A DNA stretch of 64,000 nt from Pseudomonas sp. Seg1 (GTDB lineage: Bacteria > Pseudomonadota > Gammaproteobacteria > Pseudomonadales > Pseudomonadaceae), in NCBI RefSeq assembly GCF_018326005.1, contig NZ_AP021903.1:4063501-4127500 (forward strand). The letters are read 5' to 3'. Positions 1 through 8,806 of the stretch are shown in pieces. A program made the translations under genes and the position numbers. Numbering within the stretch: the first letter of the stretch is position 1; every line of letters starts with the position of its first letter. Under the pieces are notes generated by a model. The model was given only the letters and a program-made list of their open reading frames with translations, did not search any database and was not told the DNA's origin.

Positions 1-864
1 CATATTTCCCAGTCGCCGCTGAGCCGGCAGATCGCCCAACTGGAAGAACGCCTCGGGTTGACGCTGTTCGAACGCAGCCAACAGCGTATTCGCCTGACCC
101 GTGATGGCCAGACGTTCCTCGCCGAAACCCGCGCCTTGCTGACTCACGCCAATCGCCTCGAATCCTTGGGCAAGCGGCTAGGCCGGGGCGAAGAAGGCGG
201 GTTGTGCATCGGCTATATCGAAAACGCCATGCACGCCGGCGTTCTGCCCAATGCCCTGCGCGTATTGCGCGTGGACCGGCCGAATGTGCATGTCGCGCTG
301 TACAACCTCAGTTCCGCCGAACAATTGGAGGGCCTGCGACAGCGTAGTCTCGATATCGCCCTGGTGAGCGAACCGCCGACCGATGACGATCCCGATTTGC
401 TCGGGTTTCAAGTGCTTGATGATCCGATGCTGCTGGCGTTGCCCGAGCAGCATCCATTGGCCTACGCGGCATCGTTGAGCCCACAGGATCTGGCCGATCA
501 GGAATGGATCGCCGTGCAGCCTCGGCAGGATGCCAGCGACGAGTTCGTCAGCGCGTGCATCCGCGCAGGCTTCACCCCGGATGTGCGCATGCAGGCGACC
601 GAGCCGTTTACCGCGCTGGGGCTGGTGGCGTCGGGATTGGGCATCGCGATGATCCAGAAAGGCTTGAGCCATAACGCGCCGCCGGGCGTGGTCTTGCGCG
701 AGGTGCCGTGGCTGACGTTTACCACGCCGCTGTGGGCAGCCTGGCACCGGATCAATTTGCGGCCGCTGGTGGAGACCTTCAGAAAAGTCCTCACCGACCC
801 CGTCCCCCGTGGCAGCGAGCTTGATCGCGAAAGTACCGCGCCATCCCGCATCGCTGTCGACTGA
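1..864 (+). CDS. LysR-family transcriptional regulator, 5' end cut by window
   Basis: The frame is open from base 1, so the start and the first part of the winged helix-turn-helix are missing. The visible N-terminus still carries the end of the LysR DNA-binding helix (SPLSRQIAQLEERLG, then LFERS), and the rest matches the periplasmic-binding-like effector domain, with GLGIAMI near the C-terminus. A cytoplasmic activator or repressor of unknown target; LysR genes are often divergent from their target, which would lie upstream of the window. The C-terminal tail after the effector domain is rich in Arg and Ser. Family assignment is secure, ligand unknown. Confidence 0.9.
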   Translation, partial: HISQSPLSRQIAQLEERLGLTLFERSQQRIRLTRDGQTFLAETRALLTHANRLESLGKRLGRGEEGGLCIGYIENAMHAGVLPNALRVLRVDRPNVHVALYNLSSAEQLEGLRQRSLDIALVSEPPTDDDPDLLGFQVLDDPMLLALPEQHPLAYAASLSPQDLADQEWIAVQPRQDASDEFVSACIRAGFTPDVRMQATEPFTALGLVASGLGIAMIQKGLSHNAPPGVVLREVPWLTFTTPLWAAWHRINLRPLVETFRKVLTDPVPRGSELDRESTAPSRIAVD

Positions 865-872
865 CCCGCCGC

Positions 873-898
873 ATTCGGGAGCAAGCCCCCTCCCACAG
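873..898. repeat. single REP-like palindrome
   Basis: The GGGAGCAAGCCCCCTCCCAC core just after the LysR stop codon is half of the REP type that occurs as pairs elsewhere in the window. Confidence 0.55.
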
Positions 899-952
899 TT
901 CTTCGGTGACACGCACTACACTTCACTCATCAGTTCCCTCGATGAGGTGACC

Positions 953-1612
953 ATGAAAATGTCTGCGCAAATGACCGTGGTGGCGGTACTCGCCACCCTC
1001 GCCTACCTCGGCCTGGCGGTCTGGGGGATCGGCGGCGTGGCGGTGTTTTTCGCCCACGGCTCGCTGGTGGTGGTCGCGCTGGCGACGGTGGCCATGGTGG
1101 TGGCGTCGCTGTTTACCGACGTCAACATGAGTGCCGGCGAGCGGGAGGACCGCGCCAATCGCTGGGTGCTGCCAGCGTTCGGCGTCATTGGTTTGCTCAG
1201 TGGCTTCTTGCCGGCGTATTGCGACCGCGTCGACTTCTGGACGTTTGGCGGCGAGGGGGTGCGCTGGCTCGGGGCTCTGCTGTTTATCATCGGCGGTGCA
1301 TTGCGCTTGTGGCCGGTGTTTGTGCTGGGGCGGCGATTCAGCGGCTTGGTGGCGATTCAGCCGGGGCATCGGCTGGTCACTGACGGCATCTACCAGCACC
1401 TGCGCAATCCGAGTTATCTGGGACTGGTGGTGAATGCCGTGGGTTGGGCGCTGGCGTTTCGATCGGTGCTCGGATTGCTGCTGGCGGCGCTGACATTGAT
1501 CCCGCTGATTGCCCGGATTCATTCCGAGGAAGCCTTGTTGCGCGGCCAGTTTGGCGCCGAGTACGACGCCTACTGCGCGCGGAGTTGGCGCTTGCTTCCC
1601 GGCGTTTACTAA
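953..1612 (+). CDS. isoprenylcysteine carboxyl methyltransferase-family membrane protein
   Basis: A 219-residue integral membrane protein with about five hydrophobic helices. The C-terminal half has the family signature region: VTDGIYQHLRNPSYLG, then a helix, then a late acidic EEALL and a Tyr/Arg-rich tail (YDAYCARSWRLLPG). In this family the region binds S-adenosylmethionine. Bacterial members methylate unknown small substrates or lipids. The start is the ATG preceded by GATGAGGTGACC; an in-frame start further upstream would overlap the LysR tail and a REP. The gene stands alone between repeats. Substrate not inferable. Confidence 0.8.
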   Translation: MKMSAQMTVVAVLATLAYLGLAVWGIGGVAVFFAHGSLVVVALATVAMVVASLFTDVNMSAGEREDRANRWVLPAFGVIGLLSGFLPAYCDRVDFWTFGGEGVRWLGALLFIIGGALRLWPVFVLGRRFSGLVAIQPGHRLVTDGIYQHLRNPSYLGLVVNAVGWALAFRSVLGLLLAALTLIPLIARIHSEEALLRGQFGAEYDAYCARSWRLLPGVY

Positions 1613-1631
1613 CCGAAAGATCACCGATAAA

Positions 1632-1726
1632 CCTGTGGGAGCTGGCTTGCCAGCGATGAGGCCAGCACAGCCAGTTCTTCAAGTGACTGACACACTGCAA
1701 TCGCTGGCAAGCCAGCTCCCACAGGG
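1632..1726. repeat. REP doublet (REPIN)
   Basis: Two inverted copies of the CTGTGGGAGCTGGCTTGCCA palindrome, separated by about 45 bp, lie between convergent genes. Confidence 0.85.
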
Positions 1727-1737
1727 ACGGTGTTGTA

Positions 1738-2403
1738 TCAGTTCTTACGCAGTTGCAACCGGCCGTTGTCGATGTTGACGCTGACCTCAGCGTAACTGGC
1801 CAATGTCGCGTGGGACGTTTCCAACGGGTGCTGGTGCGTTGTGGTGATGATCATCAGTGCTGCGCCGGCAGCTTCGGCGGCCTGAATGCCGACGGTGGCG
1901 TCTTCGAAGATCAGGCAGTCGCGGGGTTCAAATCCCAGGCGCTTGGCAGCGAGGAGGTAACCGGCCGGATCAGGTTTGCCGGCCTTGACATCCTCCGCCG
2001 TGATCATCACCGCTGGCGTCGGAATGCCCGCTGCGGCCATCCGGCGCAGGGCCAGATCACGCGGTGCCGAAGTGACCATGGCCCAGCGTTCGACGGGCAA
2101 ACTGTTGAGAAATGCCGCCGCGCCCGGAATCTCGACGATGCCTTCCACATCGCCAATTTCCGCCTCGGTGATAAACGCGGCTTGCGCCTCGGCGTCCACG
2201 CCCGGCAGGTTCAGCCGATTGATGGTATCGATGGCTCGGGCGCCGTGAATGGTCGGCAAGAACGACGCGACGTCCACACCCTGTCGCACGGCCCAGGCTG
2301 ACCAGATGCGCTCGGCGGCGGCGATGGAATTGAGGACGGTGCCGTCCATGTCGAACAGGAACGCGCCGAACGCGCGGTCGAAAACACAATCGTGAGCAGA
2401 CAA
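1738..2403 (-). CDS. HAD-superfamily phosphatase, subfamily IA (sugar-phosphatase or phosphoglucomutase-like)
   Basis: A 221-residue hydrolase with all four HAD motifs: FDMDGT (nucleophile Asp18, acid/base Asp20), the Ser/Thr motif in MVTSAP (about residue 110), Lys in KAGKPDP (about 142) and the acidic FEDATVG motif (about 170). An alpha-helical cap lies between motifs 1 and 2, as in the YfbT/beta-phosphoglucomutase group. I chose the TTG start because AGAGGAAG lies 6 bases before it; a longer reading of the frame has no such signal and runs into the upstream response-regulator gene. Likely dephosphorylates a sugar phosphate in the cytoplasm; the exact substrate is not visible. Confidence 0.85.
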   Translation of the reverse strand: MSAHDCVFDRAFGAFLFDMDGTVLNSIAAAERIWSAWAVRQGVDVASFLPTIHGARAIDTINRLNLPGVDAEAQAAFITEAEIGDVEGIVEIPGAAAFLNSLPVERWAMVTSAPRDLALRRMAAAGIPTPAVMITAEDVKAGKPDPAGYLLAAKRLGFEPRDCLIFEDATVGIQAAEAAGAALMIITTTHQHPLETSHATLASYAEVSVNIDNGRLQLRKN

Positions 2404-2458
2404 AAGTCGCTTCCTCTGGCAAGGGGCCGGGCAAATGTGCCCGGCAATGTAGCACTTG

Positions 2459-2872
2459 TCAGTGCAGGCGCGGAGCCTTGGGCTTGAACGCGCTGGCGAC
2501 ACAATCGAGCAACTGGCCGATGGCCCAAGGCTTTTTGATGAACACCACCGGATGCTTGACCCCGGACGTCTCCGGCGTTTCATAGCCCGACATCACCATC
2601 ACCGGTTTTTCCGGCCAGCGATCACCGACCAGATTAGCCAGATCGGCGCCATTGAGGGTGCCGGGCATGGTGATGTCGGTCAGCAGTAAAGCGACTTGCT
2701 GCGCGTGATGCTCGAGATAGACCGAAGCCGCGTCAGCGCTGGTTTGCGGCTCGACCTTGAAACCTTCCTCCTGAAGAATTTCGCAGAGAAACTCCAGAAT
2801 CAACGGATCATCCTCAACCACCAGAATCAATCCGTCAGGAAGGTGCGTGTCCGCCGTCGGTGTTGGGCACAT
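2459..2872 (-). CDS. stand-alone CheY-like response regulator
   Basis: A 137-residue protein made of one receiver domain and no output domain. The acidic pocket is Glu20-Asp21-Asp22, the phospho-acceptor is Asp66 in LLTDITMPG, and the switch residues are Ser95 (VMSGYE) and Lys114 (KKPW). The start is the ATG with AGGGAG nine bases upstream; an ATG 24 bases earlier lacks a ribosome site. It precedes the HAD gene on the same strand by 55 bases, so they may be co-transcribed. No histidine kinase is nearby, so the partner is unknown; receivers of this kind often accept phosphate from hybrid kinases. Confidence 0.88.
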   Translation of the reverse strand: MCPTPTADTHLPDGLILVVEDDPLILEFLCEILQEEGFKVEPQTSADAASVYLEHHAQQVALLLTDITMPGTLNGADLANLVGDRWPEKPVMVMSGYETPETSGVKHPVVFIKKPWAIGQLLDCVASAFKPKAPRLH

Positions 2873-3071
2873 GAAACTGCACTCCCTGAATTGCATTAAC
2901 GATTTAGCGGCTTGAATCCGCTGCTTATCTGGTATGAGCGGCGGTCTTTGCAGAAATTCATTTTTGATACAGGTCTTTTCTCAACGGCCGTATTTACCCG
3001 GTCGCGACAGACGTTCGCACGGCTGTATTTGTGGTTAAAATGCCGGCCCTTTTGCTTGCCGACCGTGACCG

Positions 3072-4013
3072 ATGAACCCTGAAGCCCTCGCCACCCTCCA
3101 CGCCCATTTGCTGCCCGCGCTCGCGGCGGCACCGAGCGAAACCCGTCGTCTGTTCCACGGGCGCGGGCGTTGCTGGCCGGGTCTGGAGCAATTGACCGTG
3201 GATTGGCTGCAAGGCGTGGTGCTGGTGTCGCTGTTCAAGGAACCGGTGCCTGAACAGCTTGAAGCCCTCAAGCATTTGTTGGTGAACATCAGCGGTTCGG
3301 CCGAGTGGCAGCAGAGCGGCGCGCATACGCTGTTGATCCAGCATCGCTATCTGCCGCAAAGCACTGCCGAATGGCTGGTCGGCGCCGAGATCGACGAAAT
3401 GACCATTGTCGAGGGCGGTCTGCAATATCGCGTCGACCTGGGCCGCAAACAAAACGCGGGGCTGTTTCTCGACATGCGTTACGGGCGCAACTGGGTGCGC
3501 GAGCAAGCCACGGGCAAGCGCGTACTCAATCTGTTCGCCTACACCTGTGGCTTTTCCGTGGCGGCCATCGAAGGTGGTGCCAGTCATGTGGTCAACCTGG
3601 ACATGTCCCGCGCAGCCTTGAGCCGCGGCCGCGACAACCATCGGCTGAACGGGCATGACCTGAGCAAGGTCAGCTTCCTCGGCCACGACCTGTTCAAGTC
3701 CTGGGGCAAGGTGATCAACAGCGGCCCGTATGACCTGGTGATCATCGATCCGCCGTCGTTCCAGAAAGGCAGTTTCCTGCTGACCAAGGACTACCAGCGG
3801 GTGCTGCGCCGTTTGCCGGAACTGCTGACGGCTGACGGCGTGGTGCTGGCGTGCATGAATGACCCGGCGTTCGGTTCGGACTTTTTGATTGACGGGGTGA
3901 CGCAGGAGGCGCCGAGTTTGCGCTTTGAGCAGCGCCTGGAAAATCCGCCGGAGTTTCCCGATATCGATCCGCAAAGCGGCCTAAAAGCCTTGGTTTTCCA
4001 ACGCATCGATTGA
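3072..4013 (+). CDS. class I SAM-dependent methyltransferase, RlmI/RlmK-like
   Basis: 313 residues. The N-terminal third is a variable domain. From about residue 125 comes a Rossmann methyltransferase: GLFLDMR, LNLFAYTCGFSVAAIEGGA (SAM-binding motif I), NLDMSRAALS (motif II), then DLVIIDPPSFQKGSF, the DPPSF catalytic motif of the COG1092 rRNA cytosine-C5 methyltransferase group. Likely methylates a base in 23S rRNA, or a related RNA, in the cytoplasm. Compared with RlmI of about 396 residues it is shorter and lacks the full PUA domain. Divergent from the response-regulator gene across about 200 bases. Confidence 0.82.
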   Translation: MNPEALATLHAHLLPALAAAPSETRRLFHGRGRCWPGLEQLTVDWLQGVVLVSLFKEPVPEQLEALKHLLVNISGSAEWQQSGAHTLLIQHRYLPQSTAEWLVGAEIDEMTIVEGGLQYRVDLGRKQNAGLFLDMRYGRNWVREQATGKRVLNLFAYTCGFSVAAIEGGASHVVNLDMSRAALSRGRDNHRLNGHDLSKVSFLGHDLFKSWGKVINSGPYDLVIIDPPSFQKGSFLLTKDYQRVLRRLPELLTADGVVLACMNDPAFGSDFLIDGVTQEAPSLRFEQRLENPPEFPDIDPQSGLKALVFQRID

Positions 4014-4041
4014 CGGACAAAACTCTCGGAACAACACAAAT

Positions 4042-4151
4042 CCCTGTGGGAGGGGCGGTGCGACGATTCGACTTGCCCGCGATGCCGGTGTGTCAGTCGG
4101 AATTAAGGTTGACTGGACCACCGTCATCGCCGGCAAGCCAGCTCCCACAGG
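4042..4151. repeat. REP doublet, GCGACGATTCGACTTGCC variant
   Basis: Two inverted REPs between convergent genes. The left copy has the longer GGTGCGACGATTCGACTTGC stem variant, the right copy the simple CCGGCAAGCCAGCTCCCAC type. Confidence 0.8.
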
Positions 4152-4170
4152 TTTTGTGTTAGACCAAAAG

Positions 4171-4944
4171 TCACAAGGGTCTCAGCACCAGCGCAAACAA
4201 CTCGCCATGCCCGTTCACGTTGAGCTTGTGATAGAGATTGCGCCGATGGACTTTGACGGTTTCCGGCGAAATCCCCATCTGCTGAGCCATCGCCTTGCTG
4301 GAGAAGCCCTGCAGAATCAGCCGCGCCGTGTCGACCTCGCGCACCGTCAGCCGCACATCGAAACGATCAAGCAACGTCGCCAGATCTCCAGCCACAGCTT
4401 CAGCGACCGGACCTTGCGGCGGCAACAACTGCACATGCCGACGCATCGCTGCCAGCACCCAATCGCGCACGCACAGCAGTCGCCCCTGCTCCGCCGATTC
4501 GAACGTCGTCGATCGGCCCAGTGACAAACCGAGCACGCCGCCTTCGACGTTGATCATGAACTGCAACTCGTCCTCGCCCACCACCGAACGAAAATAACTC
4601 TGGTAATACTCGCTGTGCAGGAACTGATCCGGCGCCACCGAGGCCAGGCTGTGCAAACCGTCGTTGATGCCGGTCGAGGCGGCTTGATAAAACGGGTCGA
4701 GCAGGTACATCCCTGCGGTGTAATCCGCCAGTTCCTCCTGTTCGTCGGCGCGGCCCTTGCTGTCGAAATCAATCAACAGTTGCGGCGCCTGGCCGGGTTT
4801 CATCAGCGCTACCAACGCGTTATCCAGCGGCACCAGCAAGCGCAAGGTGTCTACCAGAGCGCGCCAGAAACCGTCCTGCCCGACAGCGGCAAACACCCGC
4901 GCCAGACTTTGATGCACTGGCAATTCCTGCAACAACGCGTCCAC
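4171..4944 (-). CDS. LuxR-family transcriptional regulator
   Basis: 257 residues with a C-terminal LuxR helix-turn-helix (about 195-255: LTVREVDTARLILQG, then AQQMGISPETVKVHRRNLY). The N-terminal 180 residues are a sensor-like region without the receiver aspartate pattern and without clear autoinducer-binding residues. It starts with GTG, preceded by AAAAGGGG. It is divergent from the polyamine-type binding protein gene at 5055 with about 110 bases between them, so it is a candidate regulator of that gene and of the peptidase gene that follows. Confidence 0.88.
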   Translation of the reverse strand: MDALLQELPVHQSLARVFAAVGQDGFWRALVDTLRLLVPLDNALVALMKPGQAPQLLIDFDSKGRADEQEELADYTAGMYLLDPFYQAASTGINDGLHSLASVAPDQFLHSEYYQSYFRSVVGEDELQFMINVEGGVLGLSLGRSTTFESAEQGRLLCVRDWVLAAMRRHVQLLPPQGPVAEAVAGDLATLLDRFDVRLTVREVDTARLILQGFSSKAMAQQMGISPETVKVHRRNLYHKLNVNGHGELFALVLRPL

Positions 4945-5054
4945 GCACTACCCCTTTTGAGTAACCCATGATGGGAATGGGTCAGGCGAGATCGGCCCGA
5001 TAGGCTGACCGCTCCTGTTCATCACCGGCCTGCACAGGCCAGGAGTGCCGCATC

Positions 5055-6158
5055 ATGCGTCGTCATCGTGGCTATATCAACTTGGGCCTGCTCGCCTGTC
5101 TGGGCGTGACATCCGCCGCCAATGCAGTCGATGCGCCGAGCGTGCATGTCTACAACTGGTACGACTACATCGGCCCGAACACGCTGCACGATTTTCAGCG
5201 TGACAGTGGTATTGCGCCGGTGTACGACACCTTCGACAGTGCCGAGGTGCTTGAAGGCAAACTGATGACCAGCCGCAGCGGTTACGACGTGGTGGTGGCG
5301 AGTAACTTCAGCCTGCCAACGCTGATCAAGGCGGGCGCCCTCGCCCCGCTGCCGCGCGATCAATTGCCGGGCTGGAAGAACCTCGACAACGATCTGCTGA
5401 GCAAACTGGCCAACAACGATCCCGGCAATCAATACGCGGTGCCCTACCTGTGGGGCACCAACGGCATCGGTTACAACGTCGACAAGGTCCGGGCTGCGTT
5501 GGGCGACAAGGCGCCGGTGGATTCCTGGGATCTGGTGTTCAACGAAGAGAACCTCGCCAAGCTCGGTCAGTGCGGCGTGGCGATGCTCGATTCGCCGTCG
5601 GAAATGCTCCCGGTTGCCCTGCACTACCTGGGGCTGCCACCGAACAGCACGAATGCCGAAGACTATAAAAAAGCCGAGGCACTGCTGCTGAAGCTGCGTC
5701 CGCACATTGCCTATTTCAATTCGTCGAAATTCATCAGCGACCTGTCCAACGGCAACATCTGCGTGGCGGTCGGCTGGTCGGGGGCGATGCTTGAAGCCAA
5801 GACCAATGCCGAGCAAGCCCACAACGGCGTGAAGATCGCCTACAGCCTGCCGAAGGAAGGCGCGCCGGTGTGGTTCGACACGCTGGTGCTGCTCAAGGAT
5901 GCGCCGAATCGGGCTCAGGGTCTGGCGTTCATCGATTACCTGTTGCGCCCCGAGGTGATCGCCCCGGTCAGTGATCATCTGTCGTATCCGAACGGCAATC
6001 GCGCAGCCACGCCGCTGGTGGCTGAGGCGACCCGGGACAACCCGGCGGTTTATCCATCGGCCGCCGCAATGGCCACGCTGTACACCCTTGAGCCGTTGCC
6101 CAAAGCCACCGAGCGCGTGCGTACGCGGGTGTGGAGCAAGGTCAAGAACGGCCAATAA
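5055..6158 (+). CDS. polyamine-type ABC transporter periplasmic binding protein (PotF/SpuD-like)
   Basis: 367 residues with a signal peptide cleaved after about ANA (residue 24). The mature protein has the PotF/PotD fold signatures: VYNWYDYIGPNTL at the start, YDVVVASN, PYLWGTNGIGYN, FNEENLAKLGQCGVAMLDSP, and a C-terminal Leu-Pro-x-Ala-x-x-R-like end. It binds a polyamine or related cation for import. No permease or ATPase gene is adjacent, so it must dock on a transporter encoded elsewhere. Paralogous to the protein at 15048-16136, with the same motifs. Preceded by CAGGAGTGCCGC at the start. Confidence 0.9.
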   Translation: MRRHRGYINLGLLACLGVTSAANAVDAPSVHVYNWYDYIGPNTLHDFQRDSGIAPVYDTFDSAEVLEGKLMTSRSGYDVVVASNFSLPTLIKAGALAPLPRDQLPGWKNLDNDLLSKLANNDPGNQYAVPYLWGTNGIGYNVDKVRAALGDKAPVDSWDLVFNEENLAKLGQCGVAMLDSPSEMLPVALHYLGLPPNSTNAEDYKKAEALLLKLRPHIAYFNSSKFISDLSNGNICVAVGWSGAMLEAKTNAEQAHNGVKIAYSLPKEGAPVWFDTLVLLKDAPNRAQGLAFIDYLLRPEVIAPVSDHLSYPNGNRAATPLVAEATRDNPAVYPSAAAMATLYTLEPLPKATERVRTRVWSKVKNGQ

Positions 6159-6180
6159 CCCCCCTAAAAACACCAGAAGA

Positions 6181-6275
6181 CCTGTGGGAGCGGGCTTGCC
6201 CGCGATGACGGTGTGTCAGACAACGAATGTATTGACTGAATGGACACCATCGCGGGCAAGCCCGGCTCCCACAGG
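6181..6275. repeat. REP doublet (REPIN)
   Basis: Inverted copies of CCTGTGGGAGCGGGCTTGCC lie between the binding-protein and peptidase genes. Confidence 0.85.
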
Positions 6276-6325
6276 TTTTGTGATCAACCTGCCTTCCTTA
6301 TTTCTGCCTGAGAGAGACAACATCC

Positions 6326-7444
6326 ATGAAACCTCGCGCCCGAGATCTGAACATCCGCATCGGCCAACTGCCGACCGGCCCGCTCAACGCCATCACCGAT
6401 GTCCCCGGCGTTCGCGTCGGCCACAGCAATGTGCGTGGCCGCAGCAGTGCCGGTCGCGACATCTGCACCGGCGTCACTCTGATCGAACCACGCCACGGCT
6501 CGACCAACCAGCAACCGTGCTTCGCCGGTATCCATGTGCTCAACGGCAATGGCGATGCCACTGGACTCGAGTGGATTCGTGAGGCCGGGTTGCTGACCAG
6601 TCCGATTGCCTTTACCAACACTCACAGCCTCGGCGTGGTGCGAGATGCGCTGATTGCACTGGATCGCCAGCAGCAACCGGACGACGGCCGCCTCTACTGG
6701 AACATGCCGGTGGTGCTGGAGACCTTCGACGGTTTGCTCAACGACATCAACGGGTTTCACGTCAGGCCCGAGCATGTCGCCGAAGCCCTGCACAGCGCTG
6801 TCGGGGGGCCGGTGCAGGAAGGTGCCGTCGGCGGTGGCAGCGGCATGATCTGCCATGAGTTCAAGGGGGGCATCGGCACCGCTTCGCGCAAATTGAGTGC
6901 CGCACAAGGTGGCTGGACCGTAGGGGCAATCGTGCAGGCCAACCACGGCATTCGCAGTGAGTTGCGCGTTGATGGCTATCCCGTCGGGCGTTACATGGAA
7001 CAGGTGGATTCGCCGTTTCTGCGAGCGTCGTTGCCGCATCCGGGCATGGGCTCGATCGTCGTGTGCCTGGCGACTGACGCGCCGCTGTTGCCGCACCAAT
7101 GCACGCGTCTGGCGCAGCGCGCCAGCCTTGGTCTGGCGCGGACCGGCGGCGGCAATGAAGACCACAGCGGCGACATCTTTATCGCCTTCGCCACCGGCAA
7201 CGATCACGTGCCGCCCGCGGCCTATGAGGGCAAAGGCGCACCGGCCTGTGAGGGCTTGCGCATGGTCAACAACGACCACATCAGCGAGCTGTTCCTGGCG
7301 GCCACCGAGGCGGTTGAAGAAGCGATCATCAATGCCCTGCTCGCCAGCAACAGCACCGACGGCAATGGCCACTCGGTGCCGGGACTGGACGCCGAGACCC
7401 TGCTCGCAGCCCTCGCCAAGGCCGGCTGGCCGGGCTCGCGCTAA
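6326..7444 (+). CDS. P1-family (DmpA-type) aminopeptidase
   Basis: 372 residues of the DmpA/BapA N-terminal nucleophile family, which self-cleave before a serine and act as L-aminopeptidase/D-amidase or beta-peptidyl aminopeptidase. Seen: start RARDLNIRIGQLPTGPLNAITDVPGVRVGH, GGGSGMICHEFKGGIGTASR in the middle, and EDHSGDIFIAFATGN, where Ser281 is the expected nucleophile and new N-terminus. No signal peptide, so probably cytoplasmic. It follows the polyamine-type binding protein across a REP doublet; the two could handle amine or peptide substrates taken up together, but that is inference. Confidence 0.87.
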   Translation: MKPRARDLNIRIGQLPTGPLNAITDVPGVRVGHSNVRGRSSAGRDICTGVTLIEPRHGSTNQQPCFAGIHVLNGNGDATGLEWIREAGLLTSPIAFTNTHSLGVVRDALIALDRQQQPDDGRLYWNMPVVLETFDGLLNDINGFHVRPEHVAEALHSAVGGPVQEGAVGGGSGMICHEFKGGIGTASRKLSAAQGGWTVGAIVQANHGIRSELRVDGYPVGRYMEQVDSPFLRASLPHPGMGSIVVCLATDAPLLPHQCTRLAQRASLGLARTGGGNEDHSGDIFIAFATGNDHVPPAAYEGKGAPACEGLRMVNNDHISELFLAATEAVEEAIINALLASNSTDGNGHSVPGLDAETLLAALAKAGWPGSR

Positions 7445-7463
7445 CGCACGTTTATACACGGGA

Positions 7464-8051
7464 TCACTTGGCCATTTGGGTGCCGAGTTCTCGGGCGGCA
7501 CGCAGTTGCTGCGCGGGATCACGCAACTCCGATTCCGGCAGCAACGTGGAACTCAGCACCGTCGCCCCGCTGTAATCGAAAATCCCGTGTTCGATCTGCG
7601 CCTTCATCGCCGCGCCATAGCCATGGCGCTGGTAGGTGCGCGTATCCGCCCCGGCGAGCTGGACCAAGTGCACGCGCATACGCTGCAGCAACTTCACATG
7701 CTTGAGGTCGCCGCTGAAATCGAACGCCCAGCCATTGCTGAAGACCCGGTCGATCCAGCCTTTGAGCAGCGCCGGCATCGACCACCAGTACACCGGATAC
7801 ACCAGCACCAACGTATCGGCGCGATCGATGCGGGCCTGCTCCGCCAGCACATCCGCAGGCGGCTGCGCCTCGCGGTGATGCACGGCGAAATCGGCGGCGC
7901 CGAAACGCGGCTCGAACCCTTCGGCGTAAAGATCGGCGATCTCAACGGTATTGTGCGGATCGGCCTGCGTCAGACCTTCGGCGATCTGCGCTGCCACGCC
8001 GTGGGTCAATGAACGAGGATCGTGATGCGCGACAACAATCAAGGTGTGCAT
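7464..8051 (-). CDS. NAD(P)H-dependent flavodoxin-fold oxidoreductase (KefF/YwrO/MdaB-like)
   Basis: 195 residues. The N-terminus (MHTLIVVAHHDPRSLTHG) binds the FMN/FAD phosphate, and the mid-protein DTLVLVYPVYWWSMPALLKGWIDRV is the hallmark of the quinone-reductase/flavodoxin-like family. It likely reduces quinones or other electrophiles by two electrons. The start is the ATG with AGGAG seven bases upstream. Divergent from a tetR gene with an operator-like dyad between them, so probably repressed by that regulator and induced by an electrophile. Confidence 0.87.
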   Translation of the reverse strand: MHTLIVVAHHDPRSLTHGVAAQIAEGLTQADPHNTVEIADLYAEGFEPRFGAADFAVHHREAQPPADVLAEQARIDRADTLVLVYPVYWWSMPALLKGWIDRVFSNGWAFDFSGDLKHVKLLQRMRVHLVQLAGADTRTYQRHGYGAAMKAQIEHGIFDYSGATVLSSTLLPESELRDPAQQLRAARELGTQMAK

Positions 8052-8086
8052 GGGAAATCTCCTGTTGGTGATTGCCAACCAAGGCT

Positions 8087-8133
8087 TATATACTCTTGGT
8101 AAGTTACGAACAGTAAGTTACGTTTGGTATATA
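8087..8133. promoter_or_regulatory. operator-like site between quinone reductase and tetR
   Basis: Two direct copies of GTAAGTTACG (8099-8108 and 8113-8122, 14 bp apart) are framed by the inverted pair TATATAC (8087-8093) and GTATATA (8127-8133). The whole block fills the divergent promoter region and ends just before the TetR start. Likely binding site for the adjacent TetR protein; binding is inferred. Confidence 0.6.
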
Positions 8134-8136
8134 ACG

Positions 8137-8775
8137 ATGTCAACCACTGAAATTTCCGAACAGAACGCTCCCGCTCAACCCCGCCGAAGACTGTCCCGTG
8201 AAGACCGCCTGCGCCAGTTGCTCGACGTCGCCTGGCAAATCATCCGCGCCGAAGGCACCGACGCTCTGACCCTCGGCTACCTCGCGGAAAAGGCTGGCGT
8301 GACCAAACCGGTGGTCTACGACCACTTCGTCACTCGCGCCGGATTGCTGGCGGCGCTGTACCGGGATTTCGATGCGCGACAGACGCTGGTGATGGACGCC
8401 GCGATCGCCAATTGCGAGCCGACATTGATCAGCACCGCGTCGGTAATTGCCAAGGCGTACGTCGATTGTGTGTTGCTGCAAGGCAACGAGATTCCCGGAG
8501 TGATTGCGGCCTTGGCGAGCACGCCGGAACTGGAGAAGATCAAGCGTGAGTACGAGGCGATCTTCCTCGAAAAATGCCGCGCGGATCTGGCGCCCTATGC
8601 CAGCGGCGGGCAGATCACTCAAGCGGCTTTGCGTGCCATGCTTGGCGCGGCGGAAGCCTTGTCGCATGCCGCAGCCAACGGCGAAATCAGCGCCGAACAG
8701 GCCAGTGACGAGCTGTATGAAACCATCATGGCGATGGTTGAAAGAGCCGCCGCCCGCGCGACTGGCGGTACTTGA
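8137..8775 (+). CDS. TetR/AcrR-family transcriptional regulator
   Basis: 212 residues with an N-terminal TetR helix-turn-helix (RLSREDRLRQLLDVAWQII, then YLAEKAGVTKPVVYDHF, about residues 17-65) and a ligand-binding C-terminal domain. I chose the ATG at MSTTEIS, next to the operator block; a longer reading would start inside the divergent gene. It probably represses itself and the quinone reductase gene. The -35 hexamer of a putative small RNA overlaps its stop codon. Confidence 0.88.
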   Translation: MSTTEISEQNAPAQPRRRLSREDRLRQLLDVAWQIIRAEGTDALTLGYLAEKAGVTKPVVYDHFVTRAGLLAALYRDFDARQTLVMDAAIANCEPTLISTASVIAKAYVDCVLLQGNEIPGVIAALASTPELEKIKREYEAIFLEKCRADLAPYASGGQITQAALRAMLGAAEALSHAAANGEISAEQASDELYETIMAMVERAAARATGGT

Positions 8776-8800
8776 GCGCACCCGCGCACGCTCCTAGGAT
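8772..8800 (+). promoter_or_regulatory. sigma70-like promoter of putative sRNA
   Basis: TTGAGC (8772-8777), 17 bases, TAGGAT (8795-8800). The base before the -10 is C, which sigma-S also tolerates. Transcription would begin near 8807. Confidence 0.6.
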
Positions 8801-8806
8801 GAAATC

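Noticed and set aside
5022..6173. Long open frame on the minus strand
   Set aside because: It is the mirror of the binding-protein gene at 5055-6158, with no ribosome site and a His/Arg/Gln-heavy composition.
6284..7522. Long open frame on the minus strand
   Set aside because: Antisense to the DmpA-type peptidase gene, which has a clear family fit.
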